The notes under the pieces are model-generated. The model saw only the letters and a program-made list of their open reading frames with translations. It ran no database searches and had not been told where the DNA came from. The position numbers and the translations under genes were made by a program. From Oryctolagus cuniculus (Eukaryota > Chordata > Mammalia > Lagomorpha > Leporidae): 64,000 nucleotides of DNA. The stretch is from the NCBI RefSeq assembly GCF_964237555.1, contig NC_091435.1, positions 75,632,873 to 75,696,872 on the forward strand, in the 5' to 3' direction. Of the stretch, positions 1 to 12,429 are shown piece by piece (the first letter of the stretch is position 1; the number at the start of each line of letters is the position of its first letter).

Positions 1-129
1 CCAGAGCTTTCATAACTTTAAGGGGAAAGGGAATGAGATGGGAGAAAATGGTGGAGTAGGCAGCTCCAAGAATCTATTCCTGCATAGAAACAATGAAAAA
101 GTGAGCAAAATAATTTTTCATAACTATGA

Positions 130-290
130 AAAATAGACAAAGGTTTATGGAAATCAAAAAAAGAAAGAGAAAGGGAGGGTAGGAGGGAGGAAGGGTAGAA
201 ACTGAGAGAGGAAAGGAATATCATTTTATTCTTAGAACTGTTATCTATGAACTATACTGAATGTTAAAAATTTTAAAAACTAAAAAAAAG
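130..290 (+). mobile_element. L1 3'-end fragment
   Basis: A purine-rich stretch of GGGA/GGAGG motifs is followed by an AT-rich terminus ending in an A-run. This is the layout seen at the 3' ends of the other L1 copies in the window (for example 18150-18372 and 33720-33882). No coding part is present. The assignment rests on resemblance alone. Confidence 0.35.
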
Positions 291-451
291 TGGCCATTTG
301 CAAACAATAAAAGAGTGTTGCAGCACTACTATTTGCTCTTGCTCTCCTTTTCCCTGATGTTGCAGCAGTTTGGGTGATGGTAGCTAAAATTCAGTGTGGG
401 ACCATAGTCCCTGGCTCCAAAAGCAAAGTAGACCTTGGAAACAATTGCATT

Positions 452-785
452 TGGTGCCGGCGCTGTGGCGTACTGAGCTAAGCCTCTGCCTGTGGTGCCA
501 GCATCCTCTATGGGCACCAGTTCATGTCCCGGCTGCTCCTCTTTAGATTCAGCTCTCTACTGTGGCCTGGGAAAGCAGTAGAAGATGGCCCAGGTGCTTG
601 GGCTCCTGCACCCACATTGGAGACCCAGAAGAATCTCCTGGCTTTCGATTGACCTAGCTCCAGCTGTCGCAGCCATTTGGGGAGTGAACCAACGTATGGA
701 AGACCTCGCTCTCTCTCTCTCTGTCTCTCCCTCTGTCTGTCTGTAACTCTACCTCTCAAATAAATATATAAAAAAAATTTTTTTT
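452..785 (+). mobile_element. C-type SINE (lagomorph)
   Basis: The copy starts with the GCCGGCGCTGTGGCGTA head and continues through the CTCTCTACTGTGGCCTGGGAAAGC core and the GGAGTGAACCAACG segment. It ends in a CT-rich stretch and an AAATAAAT/A-rich tail. This head-core-CT-tail order defines the lagomorph tRNA-derived SINE. Target duplications are not clear. Confidence 0.9.
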
Positions 786-971
786 AAATTGTCTTTATCT
801 GTCTTTACCTGTCTGGGGGCTACCTGAAGAACTAACATGGGTGCTTTCTTTTCTTTCACCTAGTTCAGAATGTTCTCATAGTGTGAAAATGGCTATAAAG
901 AGGATACTTTTCTTTTTTTTAAACTAGTGATTTACCATCACTTCCTAAGGCATTATATCCTGATTTTTTTC

Positions 972-1307
972 TAAAGATTTATTTATTTATTTGAAAATCA
1001 GAGTTACATTTAGACAGGGAGAGTCAGAGAGAGAGAGAGATCTTCCATTTGCTGGTTCACTCCCCAAATGGCAGCAATAGCTAGGGTTGGGCCAGGCCAA
1101 AGCCAGGACCAGGAGCTATATCCAGGTCTCCCACATGGGTGCAAGGGCACAAGCACTTGGGCTATCTTTGGCTGCTTTCCCAGGCACATTAGCAAGGAGC
1201 TGAATTGGAGTGGAGCAGCTGGGACTTGAAATGGCGCCCATATGGAATGCCAACACTGCAGATGGCAGCTTAACCACAGCAGCTTAATGCACCACAGCAC
1301 CAGCCCC
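972..1307 (-). mobile_element. C-type SINE (lagomorph)
   Basis: Reverse-oriented copy. It opens with TTTATTTATTTATTTGAAA and an AG-rich tract, runs through the GTGAACCA-complement and CCCAGGCACATTAGC core, and ends with CACAGCACCAGCCCC. The core resembles the older subfamily, with a CATTAGCA motif instead of CATAGCAG. Confidence 0.9.
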
Positions 1308-2054
1308 AAGAGGACATTTTTCAAAAATATTGGCAGGTAATTCACTGAAGCCTGGGTCCAAAGATTACAACTAATACAAACAGTAGACACTCTGAAAGCT
1401 TGGAGAGAAAAGCTGGGGAAAGAGATTATTTAAACAATTAGTGCATTAAAAGGGTCCTGAAGGAACTAGATACTAAAAGAGAGCTGAGAAAATACTAATC
1501 TTTCAGTTCTGACTAGTTGTGGGCTCACTGCAAGCAGGAAGTAAAAGTTATGGCAGAGTTGTAAATGCGCCTAAGTGCTGAAGGACTTATGCCCCACAGA
1601 GTCAATCTATAAAAACTGTAAAAGGCTTTTTGTCTCTTTTTGACTTGAGGCATTCAAGAAAATCTGTCAATACACTAGCTGCTACAAACTAAAAAAAAGG
1701 CTTCAGAGATCACATGTGAGAAAGATACGGTCTTTACGAAAATGGCTAGAAAAGTCACTGAGCAAACAATTGTGCCCACACCAAGCAACAAAAAGAAATG
1801 CAAAGATAGGAACAAATATGATTTCCAAAGTTATCAGATGATAAAATACAAAATTTCCAGTTTTCAAATTCTGGATTTTTTATGAAGCATGCAAAGAAAC
1901 AAAGTATGGCTCATTCCCATTAGTTAACAAAAATTGTCACTGAACTGACATTGAACATGATAGACAAAAACATTACATGAATTGTCTTAAATTTGTTCAA
2001 AGAGCTAATAGTAACTATGGACAAACAGCAAAAGATCAGGAGAATAGAGAACAG

Positions 2055-2396
2055 AAGAAGGTTATTTGGTACAGCAGTTAAGTTGCCATTTGGGATGCCT
2101 GCATCCCACATTAGAATTCCTGGTTTGAGTCTACCTACTCTGCTTCTGAGTCAGCATCCCGCTAATGTACATCCTGAGAGGAAGCAGATGGTGGGTCAGG
2201 TGCTTGGCCCCTGCTACCTACGGCAGAGACCTGGATTGATTTCTGAGCTCCTAGCTTCAGCCTGGCCTACCCCTGGCTATTGTGGACATTTGGAGAGTGA
2301 ATCAGCAGATAAAGATCTGTGTGTGTGTGTGTTTTGTGTGTGTTTTCTCTCTCTTTCTTTGCATTTCAAATAAAATGAAAATAATAATTTTTAAAG
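2055..2396 (+). mobile_element. Old C-type SINE
   Basis: A diverged sense copy: TACAGCAGTTAAGTTGCC head, GGGATGCCTGCATCCCACAT, an AATGTACATCCTGAGAGG core typical of the older subfamily, a GT/CT-rich stretch and an AAATAAAATGAAAAT tail. It sits inside the ancient L1. Confidence 0.8.
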
Positions 2397-2765
2397 AATA
2401 GCAACAAGGAGATAGAAATTATAAAAAGAACACTATTAAAGTTGCAGAAGTAAAAATTACAATAACTGAAACAAAAATGTCACTAGAGTTTCAACAGCTA
2501 ATTTCAGCAGGCAAAAGAATGAATTAGCAAACTTGAAAGTAGGTCAGTTGAAATTATTCATCTGAAGAGCAGAAAATAATAATGAAGAAAAATGAACAGA
2601 GCTTCAGGAATCTATGAGATATCATCAAGTGTACTGCAAATGCATAATGGACCAGAGTGGAGATAAGGAAAGAGGCAGAAAGAATATTTGAAGAAATAAC
2701 CCTGAAAATTCCCAAATTATCAAAATAAATGAATTCGCACATCCAAGGAGCTTTAAAAAAAACTC

Positions 2766-3112
2766 AAATAGGGCAGGCATTGTAGCCCAGTGGGTTAAGC
2801 CATCGAGTGGGATGCCCACATCCCTAATGGAGTACTTGTGATTCAGTGCCACCTTCTACTTCCAACCCAACATTCTAATAATGTCCTTGGGAGGAGCAGA
2901 TGATGACTCAACTACTTGGGTCCCTGACAGCAAAGTGGGAGACCTGGGTGGAGTTTCTGGCTCTTGGTTTTGACCTGGCCCATCCCTAGCTGTTGCAGGC
3001 ACTTAGAAGTGAACCAGTGGATAGAAAATTTCACCCTGTCTCTTTCTGTCTGTCTCTTCCTTCTGTCCCTTCTTTCTCTGTCAAACAAATAAATAAAACA
3101 TTAAAAACAATA
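2766..3112 (+). mobile_element. Old C-type SINE
   Basis: Sense copy with GGCAGGCATTGTAGCCCAG head, GGTTAAGCCATC, a GATGCCCACATCCC motif, a CTGTCTCT tract and an AAACAAATAAATAAAAC tail. It splits the ORF1 region of the surrounding ancient L1. Confidence 0.85.
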
Positions 3113-3672
3113 CTTCAAGAAGAATAAACACAAAAGACTCACATTGATACATTATAACCAAACTGCCAAAGGACAAAGAGTTTTTTAAAGAAGAAATCCT
3201 GAATGCAGCAAAAAGAGAAACAATTCCGCATATGAGAATCTTCAAGATCAACAGCCAATTGCTCAGCAAAACTCATGGAGGCAAGAAGGCAGTGGGATGA
3301 CATACTTCAAATACTGACAGAAAAATACTATCAACCAAGGATTCTACATCTAACAAAACTATTATTCACAAGTAAAGAAGTTAAGACTTTTTTCCAGATA
3401 TGATTAAAAGAGTTCAAGAGTTCATCCACAATAGGCATGCCAATCAAGAAACTCTAAAGAAAGACTTTCAATTAGAAATGAAGGAAAACAGATAGTAATT
3501 TGAAGCTATATGAAGAAATAATGAATGCTGATATATGCACTTATCTAGGTAAATGTAAAAGTCAAAATTACTGTATTTTTGGTTTCCAAGTTTTTTTCTT
3601 ATATTACTTAAATGACAGCTGAATAATTATAAATTCATAGTAACTGCACAAAATTTAGAAACATGTAGTTTG

Positions 3673-4515
<843 letters not shown>

Positions 4516-5650
4516 TATGTAGTTTGTGACAATATAAAAGGAGAGGAATAGAACTATATTGGCAAAGAATGCTTTATATCACTGAAATTAAGATAGTCTT
4601 AATTCAAAATAGGTTGTTATAAATTTAAGAGATTAATTATAATCCCCAGATAACCACAAAGAAAACAATAACTAAAAAATATACATTTAAAGGAATAAGA
4701 AATGAGTCAACATTGCAAACTACAAAAAAAGTCAATTTAACATAAAGTAATACAGTAATGGAAGAATTAAGGAAAAATAACATATGATATATATTAAACA
4801 AATAGCAAAATGTCAGAAGCTATGTCCTTCCTTACGAGAAATTATTTTAAATGTAGATGGATTGAATTCTCTAATTAAAGGATACACATTGTCAGAATGT
4901 ATTTTTTAATGATGCAACTATATGCTGTCAATGTGAGATCTTATTACTTCCAGACACAAATAAGTTGAAAGTAAAAGGATAGAAAAATGTACTCAATAGT
5001 TCTATATAGGATATTGTAACCAAAAGAGAGCTGACATTGCTATACCAATATCATACAAAATACGATTTTAGTAAAAAACTGTTATGAGAGAACTAAATTA
5101 CACATTGATAACAAAGTATCAAGAAAACAACAGGATTTGTAATTATAAATCTATTTATACCTAAAAGTAGAACTCCAAAATGTATGAAGCAATATTGACA
5201 GACTCAAAGGGAGAATGATAGTTCTGCATTAATAGCTATTTCAGTGTTTCAGTTTCAATAATGAATAGAATGCCTAGAGAATATTTCAACATGAAAACGC
5301 AACCTTATAAGCCAATTATATCTAAGAGACATAAAGAATATTCCACCCAACAATATCAATAAGCGTTCTTCTCATGGAATATTTTCTGGAATAGACCATA
5401 TGTTTGGCTATGGAACAAATCAATAGATTTCAAAAGATTGAAATCTAAGTATCTTCTCTGAACATAGTAGGATGAAGTTAATGATCAATAACAGGAGTAA
5501 ATCTACAAAGTTCAAAAATATTTGGAAATTAACACACTTTTAAAACAACCAAAGTGCCAAAGAAGAAAGCACAAAAGAAATGAGATAATACCTTGGGATG
5601 AATGAAAATGAAAACACAACACACCAAAACTTAAGGGTACAGCAATACTA

Positions 5651-6950
5651 ATAGATATAGATTTGCACAGCAGAATTCCATGAGGATATACACCAAAATG
5701 TTAATAAAAACTTTTTCTTAAGGGTTCGGGAGAAACTGTTTTCCATGCCTGAGTTTCCTACTTTTCCTATGGTAACTACATTTAACTTAGAATATGGAAG
5801 AACAAATCTAATACAACAAGGCCCATTCAAAGCGGCAAACCACAGCCTATCACCTCTCTCACCCGAAACACAATGTCTTTTTCCTCTAGACATTTATAAA
5901 TACAGGCAGACCACCCACAAATTTATATTCAACAAACCCTTCTTGAGCACCTATTATGTTGGGCTCTACTACATAAATGATTTATTTCACTTTAGTGTAC
6001 CTGAATTCCCCTTTCTGTTCCTAGGTATGGCACCAAGAGTACCCACTCTCCCTGTCACACTTCGATCACAACTCTTTGTATTTGGACTTTCTGTCACATC
6101 TCTAATGACTGAATACAATAAAAATCCTTAGCGATGGAGTGTCTGGCATCAGACTATCATTCCTTGGCCTGCCTCAGTGATTTTTTTAGACTTCATAAAG
6201 TGAAAATATACTGTCCAACTGCTAAAAGGAGACAGCCAGCTGACTCTGAAGTACATTCTTAGGGTTTATTTCAAAAAAGGCAGAGCCAAATCTAAAACCC
6301 AGACCCTGGGCCACCACCACTAAGTGAAGGTTCTCCACTTGTTCAATATTCCTTCTTGTGTTCCCCACCCCATCCCCTTTCTTTACAGCCTTTCTTTCTG
6401 GGATTCTGGCTTGGCGTCCTCCTCCTAACCTTCCTTTCTGCTCTAAGACCACCAGATAGCGGGATTTTACAAGCCAATCTCCTTGGATCGCCCTCCCTCT
6501 GGCAGCCCAGCCCTCAATCCTCTGTCCAGGTCAGCAAGCGAACACCTTAGGGCTTGAGTTTCCACAGCCACGGCAGTCCTTCCCAGTCGGGATACTAAAG
6601 AGCTGTTCACCCACCTTTCGAGACAGGGAAGAGGCTATTCCTGCAGGCACCAACTGCCAAGGAGTGTGTGCGGGTAGGAGCCCCGAGCGATTCTGTAATC
6701 TACGTGTGAGGAGGACTAAACTTTCGATACCACCGACAAAACTGGCAACGGTACTATTCGCAAAGACAGTATCGACAAACAACAAGTGAACACGGTTTGG
6801 CTGCATCACCACAATACCATCTGGAGTTTTAAGAAGACTAACATCGAGCAGCACCATTTGCTGACGGTGCCCAATACTAATGCACTGCGCAGCCCAACTG
6901 TGAGGAGAGACAAAAGTCAGTACCCAACAAAACGTGAACTCACTCCGTGG
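5651..6950. other. Non-coding flank upstream of TEX55
   Basis: No gene is recognised. The stretch near 5925-5990 (TTCAACAAACCC, GAGCACCTATTATGTTGGGC) resembles the conserved part of an L2/MIR element. The rest looks unique. Base composition rises in GC and CpG towards 6950. If IGSF11 lies divergently, as in human, its first exon could fall in the right part of this stretch. Confidence 0.4.
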
Positions 6951-7420
6951 GCAGTCAGAACCTCTGCCAGCTACGAGGGCCTCTGCTAGCTGGCCGCACG
7001 TTCACCTGCTCACATTCTGGAAGTCGTTCATTGGAGGCGCGGTGCCGAAGCACCCACTTCGCCACACAGCGTGGTGAACTTCCGCGAAACAAGGAGCGCC
7101 GGTTCCCATGCCGCAGGACACCTAGCCAGCTGCTAGGGGGTAGAAAGCCTGGCTGCCCTGGTGTGGCGATCACCTCCTCTCAGGAGAAAGCCTCGCCCCA
7201 GTACTGGCATTCATTCTGCAGTGTCAGCAGAAGGACGCTCTTCCCGCTCTGACGTGGCTGGCGTCAGGCCAAGGGCAAGGCACCGCCCACTCCCTCGCCC
7301 CACCCCGGAAGGAACAAAGCCACAAAGCCCGCGCATGCGTGCTGCCAGAAGGTCGTTTGGACAGCAGCCCGGCCCCACCCACAGCACTGAGGAAGCTAGG
7401 CCAGTCATCGACGCCAGAAA
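6950..7420. promoter_or_regulatory. CpG-rich promoter region of TEX55, possibly bidirectional
   Basis: The 470 bp before the TEX55 start codon are GC-rich with many CpGs, unlike the AT-rich surroundings. They contain a TGACGTGG CRE-like half site at 7250-7257, a CCGCCCAC GC-box-like motif near 7283 and a near-perfect NRF1 palindrome. There is no obvious TATA box. This fits a CpG-island promoter. In human, IGSF11 starts divergently from the same interval, so shared use is likely but not shown by the sequence. Confidence 0.6.
7330..7341. promoter_or_regulatory. NRF1-like site
   Basis: CGCGCATGCGTG matches the palindromic NRF1 consensus YGCGCAYGCGCR at all but one position. It lies about 80 bp before the TEX55 start codon. 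NRF1 sites are common in CpG-island and bidirectional promoters. Confidence 0.5.
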
Positions 7421-8911
7421 ATGGATGAGTCCCCAGAACTAGCTCTAGTCGAACCCTTGGGACATGGAAACACAACCACACCGCCAACCGTTGACCCTAC
7501 TGATGACCAAGAAGATGAAGAGACAAACCAGGTCAACGGTGAGGCAGAGTACCCAACTGATCACAGAGAATATGATCTGTTTGACCAAAGATCTTCTGAA
7601 CAGATTTATGAGGAAAAGGCACTCAACCAAACTGAAAGCGAAGAGTATGGACAGATCGAGCACCAGGTGTCTGGCCTGACGGATAGAAGAGCTCCTCAAC
7701 ACATGGAACGAAAATTGTCAAGACAGGCTGAGAGAAGAACTTCAGAGCAGACTGACCGCAGGACGTCCATGTCCTCCGACCGCAGGATGTCCTCGTCGTC
7801 TGACCGCAGGATGTCCACACCGTCTGACCGCAGGATGTCCGTGCCGTCTGACCGCAGGGCCTCTGAGCAGGCTGATCGCAGGCTGTCCAGCCAGGCTGAG
7901 AGGAGGGTCTCTGAGCAGACTGACCGCAGGGTGTCCACGTCGTCTGACCGCAGGATGTCCTCGCCGTCTGACCGCAGGATGTCCTCGCCGTCTGACCGCA
8001 GGATGTCCATGCCGTCTGACCGCAGGGCCTCTGAGCAGGCTGATCGCAGGCTGTCCAGCCAGGCTGAGAGGAGGACTTCTGAACAGGCTGATCGCAGGCT
8101 GTCCAGCCAGTCTGAGAGGAGGACTTCTGAACAGGCTGATCGCAGGCTGTCTAGCCAGGCTGAAAGGAGGACTTCCGAGCAGGTTGATCGCAGATTGTCT
8201 AGCCTAGCAGAGAGAAGAGCTTCGGAACAGGCTGACACCAGCTTGTTCATATCATCCGACCAAAGGGCTTCTGAACAAATTGACAGCAGGTCATCTGACC
8301 AGGTGGAGAGCAGAACTTTGGAGGATTCTGAGCATAGACTTTCTGGCCTGGCTGACCAAAGAACTCCTGAACAGACTGATCAAATATTGTTCAATCTATT
8401 TGAGAGTACTTCTGAGCACACTGTTCAGGGATTGTCTGATCAAGTTGACCATAAAACATCTGTAAAGACTCAGCTAGCTGAACAACAGGCTGTTGACCAA
8501 GCTGAAAACTATACTGATCTTACTGTTGACAAGGCTGACTTCAGTGAACCTTACCAGGTGGACGACTTAGTGGACAAACAGGCTGATGACCTGTCTTCCA
8601 ATGGATCATTTGACCAGTATGACAGAGTATTTTCTCAGTTCCGTGACAGCAAGGAGGATAAAGAGGCTGAGTACAGAATAGAGCCCTGCAAATTTGAAGA
8701 TAGCCAAATAAACCTCAATTCCAATAGTTCAGTTGCAATGGAAACTGAAACTGAAAGTCCAACCACTGTCTCAGCCCACCACCTACTGGATACCAGATTC
8801 ACCAGTAATTTTGTAGCAAAAGATCCAGACTTTTACCAAAAATTCCCATCCATCTCATCCAAATATGATAACACCAGTCGAGAAAACACCCAATCCATAG
8901 AAATCAATCCT
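7421..8911 (+). CDS. TEX55: TEX55 coding exon 1 (testis-expressed 55)
   Basis: This exon encodes the first 497 residues of TEX55, a sperm/testis protein of poorly known function. The start ATG has A at -3 and G at +4. Residues 1-95 are acidic and low-complexity. About residues 99-272 are a tandem array of octapeptides built around D/E-R-R-x-S. The remainder, to the DTRFTSNF region, is acidic and unique, and its non-repetitive ends resemble my memory of human TEX55. The frame stays open to a stop at 8930-8932. However, a GTAGGT donor at 8912 gives a phase-0 exit that joins exon 2 smoothly (NP|DDFSEF), so the true exon should end at 8911. The total protein would be about 577 residues, against about 536 recalled for human. 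The extra length plausibly lies in the octapeptide array. Confidence 0.88.
7715..8235 (+). repeat. TEX55: 24-bp coding tandem repeat (octapeptide D/E-R-R-x-S)
   Basis: About 21 consecutive 24-bp units encode eight residues each. Two unit types alternate: SDRRMSxP, and SEQADRRL/SSQAERRT. A larger block (several SDRRMS units followed by ADRRLSSQAERR) occurs twice, at roughly 7740-7905 and 7918-8070, which shows recent segmental amplification. The last units decay into degenerate forms (VDRRLSSLAERRASEQAD). The regular spacing also keeps an antisense frame open at 7696-8250; that frame is a by-product. Confidence 0.93.
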
Positions 8912-9458
8912 GTAGGTTCAAGGGGTATTTGATTCCTACTTAGGAGGACAAAACAGGCCCTACGGGGGTGGGGGTGGAAGAAGAGGGATAAGCAGTAGGA
9001 GGGCACTTGTAGGATTAGGATGAAAAATAAATCCACACATGTTTTGGTGTGTGTGGCCCATAAATTTCAGGAAATGCGGGAGAAAGGTGGTGCTCTCTGC
9101 TATCCTAAGGAAGGCCATTCAAAAAAGATCAATGAACCAGGATTTTAAAACCTAGGTTTCAAGTCCTAGATTTGCTATTAACTCCATGACAATGATCATT
9201 TCCCTTGTCTGGGTTTCTACCAAGGGAAAAGAATTTAGAGTTCACTGGAGAGCCCTGTAAAGGACAAAAAGTATTTAAAGTAGATTGGAGATACCTAAGG
9301 TACCTCCCAGGGCTTCAGGCGCATTGTATTTCTGGGACAGGCAGCCAGTTATCTCATAAATATGTGTCTCTTCTCCAATTCCTAGTGTTAAGATTCTAAC
9401 AACATCAGATTTAGATTTTAGATTTATTAAGAACCCTGGGGGGATATTTCAATTGCAG

Positions 9459-9602
9459 GATGATTTTTCAGAATTTGAGCAAGAAAGGAGTTATACGGAA
9501 AAGCAAACTCATAAGAGGAAGTTCCCTCCTATAACATATGAAGATCCTTATGAAGTTTCACTCCAATACATGGAGAAACATCACATTCTACAAATATTCC
9601 AG
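9459..9602 (+). CDS. TEX55: TEX55 coding exon 2
   Basis: An internal exon of 48 codons, phase 0 at both ends. It is flanked by a TTTCAATTGCAG acceptor and a CAG|GTAAAC donor. It encodes a basic stretch (RSYTEKQTHKRKFPP) and then YEDPYEVSLQYMEKHHILQIFQ. The second part is the beginning of an RII-alpha-like dimerisation/docking domain: a helix with MEKHHILQIF that continues in exon 3. Intron 1 is only about 550 bp and contains a decayed MIR-like segment around 9120-9215. Confidence 0.88.
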
Positions 9603-10319
9603 GTAAACCTCTCAATCCCTCTCCGTAGTTGTGAGTTTTTCAAGAGGTACAAGGAAGGGTTTTTGCTGTTAAAAAAAAAAAAAAAAAGATGGTGGGGTGT
9701 GATGTGATATATTCTAATTGAGAAGTCAGTAAGTATAAAAAGATGTATTTGCCAAAAATAATAAGTGATGAACACCAAATGAGTGAGAGTGTGGTATGAA
9801 GTCCTTCGAAAGGATTACAGATCAGGTAAATTGGTTGATAGGGGAAAACCTTGGCCAAAAGTTAGTTTTAGCACATCAGCAGGAAAGGACAAGATATTGG
9901 CAACTGAAAATTAGATTAAAAAGTCTTCCAGGCAGGAGTCTGATAGCTTCAAGACAGCAGACCTTGTAACTATCGAAGAATTGACTTATTTCAAGGGAGA
10001 ATGAATTAGGTAAAATTTTAATTCTTGAAATCATAAATCTCATTGACCTCAGACTGTATTGCTAGCATCTTCTTTGAAGTATGATAGTCCTTGGCCAATG
10101 TGGAATTGATAAGGTATATTCAAAACTATAATTTGTCTTTCAGTATTTGGTGGGTTGTTCTTGCTTGCCTGGCACGATTTTTATCTAAATATTGTTTACC
10201 CAATAACAGATACATATATAATAAAATATGTACCTGAAATAAATTTGTAATTAGAAAAGTATAAAATAAGACTAGCCCCCATAAAATGAAAACTTTTAAG
10301 TTGGAAAAGTTTAAATTTA

Positions 10320-10475
10320 AGTAAGTAGAGGAAAGAGCACAAATATTGCAATTTGTTAGCCCAGCGTTCAAATCCTAACTTTGCCATTTCTTATCTTTGT
10401 GATTTGAGGAAAATTACTTAAATTCTGTGAACCTCAGATTCCTCAAATAAAATAGGGATAAAAGATAGCCACTTC
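10320..10475 (+). mobile_element. MIR SINE
   Basis: GTTCAAATCCTAACTTTGCC, a TTATCTTTGTGATTTGAGG segment and CCTCAGATTCCTCA...AAATAGGGATAA follow the MIR core order in sense. It is an ancient copy in TEX55 intron 2. Confidence 0.7.
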
Positions 10476-10874
10476 ATTAACACTATATGCCTTTTCCTAC
10501 TTAAAATTCCTTGTTCTTGGGAAGGTACTAATAGCTAGGTTTCTGACTTTAGTCGAAGAACTATTAATTATTAATGTGAAAAATGAAACCTGTTGAAGAA
10601 AATAGTTTTGGTTACCCTATACCTTATCTATCAAGAAAAAAAAATAGTGCTTATGCATACAACATCATTTCAAGAAAGATTAGTTATCATGTATGTATTA
10701 AATAGAATAATATATAAAGTAATTGAACGATCTGGTAGATTAAAAAGACCTGAATATTTCATACTTGAAATTTATCCACTTGTTATTTCCTGCAAGTGAA
10801 ACTTGTGTTTACTTTATTATAATTTTTTTATTCAAATAACAACCAAAAAGCATTAAAATGATTCTCTGAAGTTT

Positions 10875-10992
10875 AATATGAGAAGTCTTCAAAAAGCTTC
10901 ATGGGAAATGCAAAAAGTAGGCATGGATCTCAAAAATTTCTGTACCAAAATAAATTTACCTTTACTTCCATTTTCCATGAACTTTTTGGAGT
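10875..10992. mobile_element. Short palindromic MITE-like element
   Basis: Inverted termini are visible: CTTCAAAAAGCTTCATGG near 10887 and CCATGAACTTTTTGGAGTTC near 10974. The middle contains a CCAAAATAAATTTA motif. A longer relative with the same termini lies at 25586-25775. This looks like a non-autonomous DNA transposon with an internally deleted body. The family is not named with confidence. Confidence 0.5.
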
Positions 10993-11462
10993 TCATTTCT
11001 ACCTATTTTCTCATCTAATATTACAACTGAACGTGTTCTCACGTAAGTATAAAATGCCTCAAAAGGAAGATTCTATATAAAATCATTTTAAAACAGTTTT
11101 AAAATTTTTATTCAAAAGGTTTTTCTTTGTTCTGCAAAGCAAATAATTATTTTCTCAATCTAGCAAGATCACAATTCTCAAAAAAAAAAAAAACTATTCA
11201 AACCTTTCTCACTACCTCTTTGATCTTGGGCATTAGGAAAACTACCTATTGCTATTCATTACTAAATTTTGACACCTCTAAGTTTTACCTTAATTTGACT
11301 GAATTTTATCAGTGGCAAGAAAGTAAGCTTCAAATTTACAGTGTTAAGTGAATTTTTAAAATGCTATGGTACATGTTAAGTTAGTGGGAAAATCATGTGA
11401 GATGTAACTTGGACTGTGTAACTTCTACCCAAAATCATGTGATGCTTTATGCTCTCTCTCAG

Positions 11463-11525
11463 AAGATCACTGAAAACTTAGTTTATGAGAAACCAGAGGA
11501 CCCTCTGCATTTTATGCTGCGCCAG
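11463..11525 (+). CDS. TEX55: TEX55 coding exon 3
   Basis: A 63-bp exon of 21 codons (KITENLVYEKPEDPLHFMLRQ), phase 0 on both sides. The acceptor is CTCTCTCTCAG and the donor CAG|GTATGG. It carries the second half of the RII-alpha dimerisation/docking signature; the EKPEDPLHFM turn-helix motif is diagnostic of R2D2/DPY30-like domains that bind amphipathic anchoring helices. The preceding Gln from exon 2 joins in frame. The exon is too short to stand out as a frame of its own. Confidence 0.9.
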
Positions 11526-11639
11526 GTATGGAATGGAATCAAAGAACAATCTTTTTATTCTCAGCATTGTAAAATACAACCCATATACAGCAAAGCATAC
11601 ATAACAAAACATATACAACTCTGGAATATCATAAAGTAC

Positions 11640-12420
11640 ACATACCTGTAACTACTATTCAAGTTTAAAGATACATATATACTGACAGTATCCTAGGAAC
11701 TCCCTTCCTTCCTCTCATGGCTATTACTCCCCACCCGAAGGGACTGCTATTCTGAATTTTATGAGACACTTTGTCACTTTTCCTTATAATTTCATTCAAC
11801 ATGAATCATGAGACACTTTTATTTAGATTTGTCAGATTTTGGAGCTGTATATAAACTATGTATTCACTTATATTTGGCTTTCTTGCTCAAAATTTTATCT
11901 TTAAGATTGATCCATGTTGTGTATGTGACTGTGCTTATTTATTTTCATTGTGTTATAGTATTCATTGTGTCGAACACTACAATTTATCTATGCTACTTTT
12001 GAAAACATCCAAGAAATTTTTAGCATGAAACAATTACAAAAATTTTTGCTATGAGTCTTCCTATACATGTCTTTTGGTGACACATTTCTCAAATGATTGT
12101 GCAAATTTAACCAACCAGCAGTGTATAAAAGTTTCAGCTATTATCAGTGGTACTAGCATTAGCCATTTTGATAAATATATAGTAAAATCTACAATTTGGC
12201 TTTGCTTTTAAACAATTATTTTTCTATTGCTTTGTTTGCATTTTTCTCACTGTCTACAGTGTTCTATAGGTTCTAATTATGAGCTCTTTGTTCAGTTCTG
12301 TTGCGATTATCTTCCCACTTGCCATCTTCCCTTTCTATCTCCTAAAATTATCTTCTGATGAATAGAAATTTCTAATTTAATATAGCCAGTTTCTTATGTT
12401 ATCTCTTAGCATGTTGTTTG
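11640..12420 (-). mobile_element. Ancient L1 3' region
   Basis: The reverse strand follows an old L1 ORF2 end and 3' UTR. Recognisable pieces are GATTGATCCATGTTGTGTATGTG, the TAGTATTCATTGTGT segment, CTATACATGTCTTTTGGTG and CAACCAGCAGTGTATAAAAG. It is highly diverged, with no open frame. Limits are approximate. Confidence 0.6.
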
Positions 12421-12429
12421 TGGTTGATT

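Noticed and set aside
7696..8250. 184-codon antisense frame opposite the TEX55 repeat
   Set aside because: The 24-bp unit keeps the opposite strand open by its periodicity. The composition mirrors the sense array and there is no independent start context or splice evidence.
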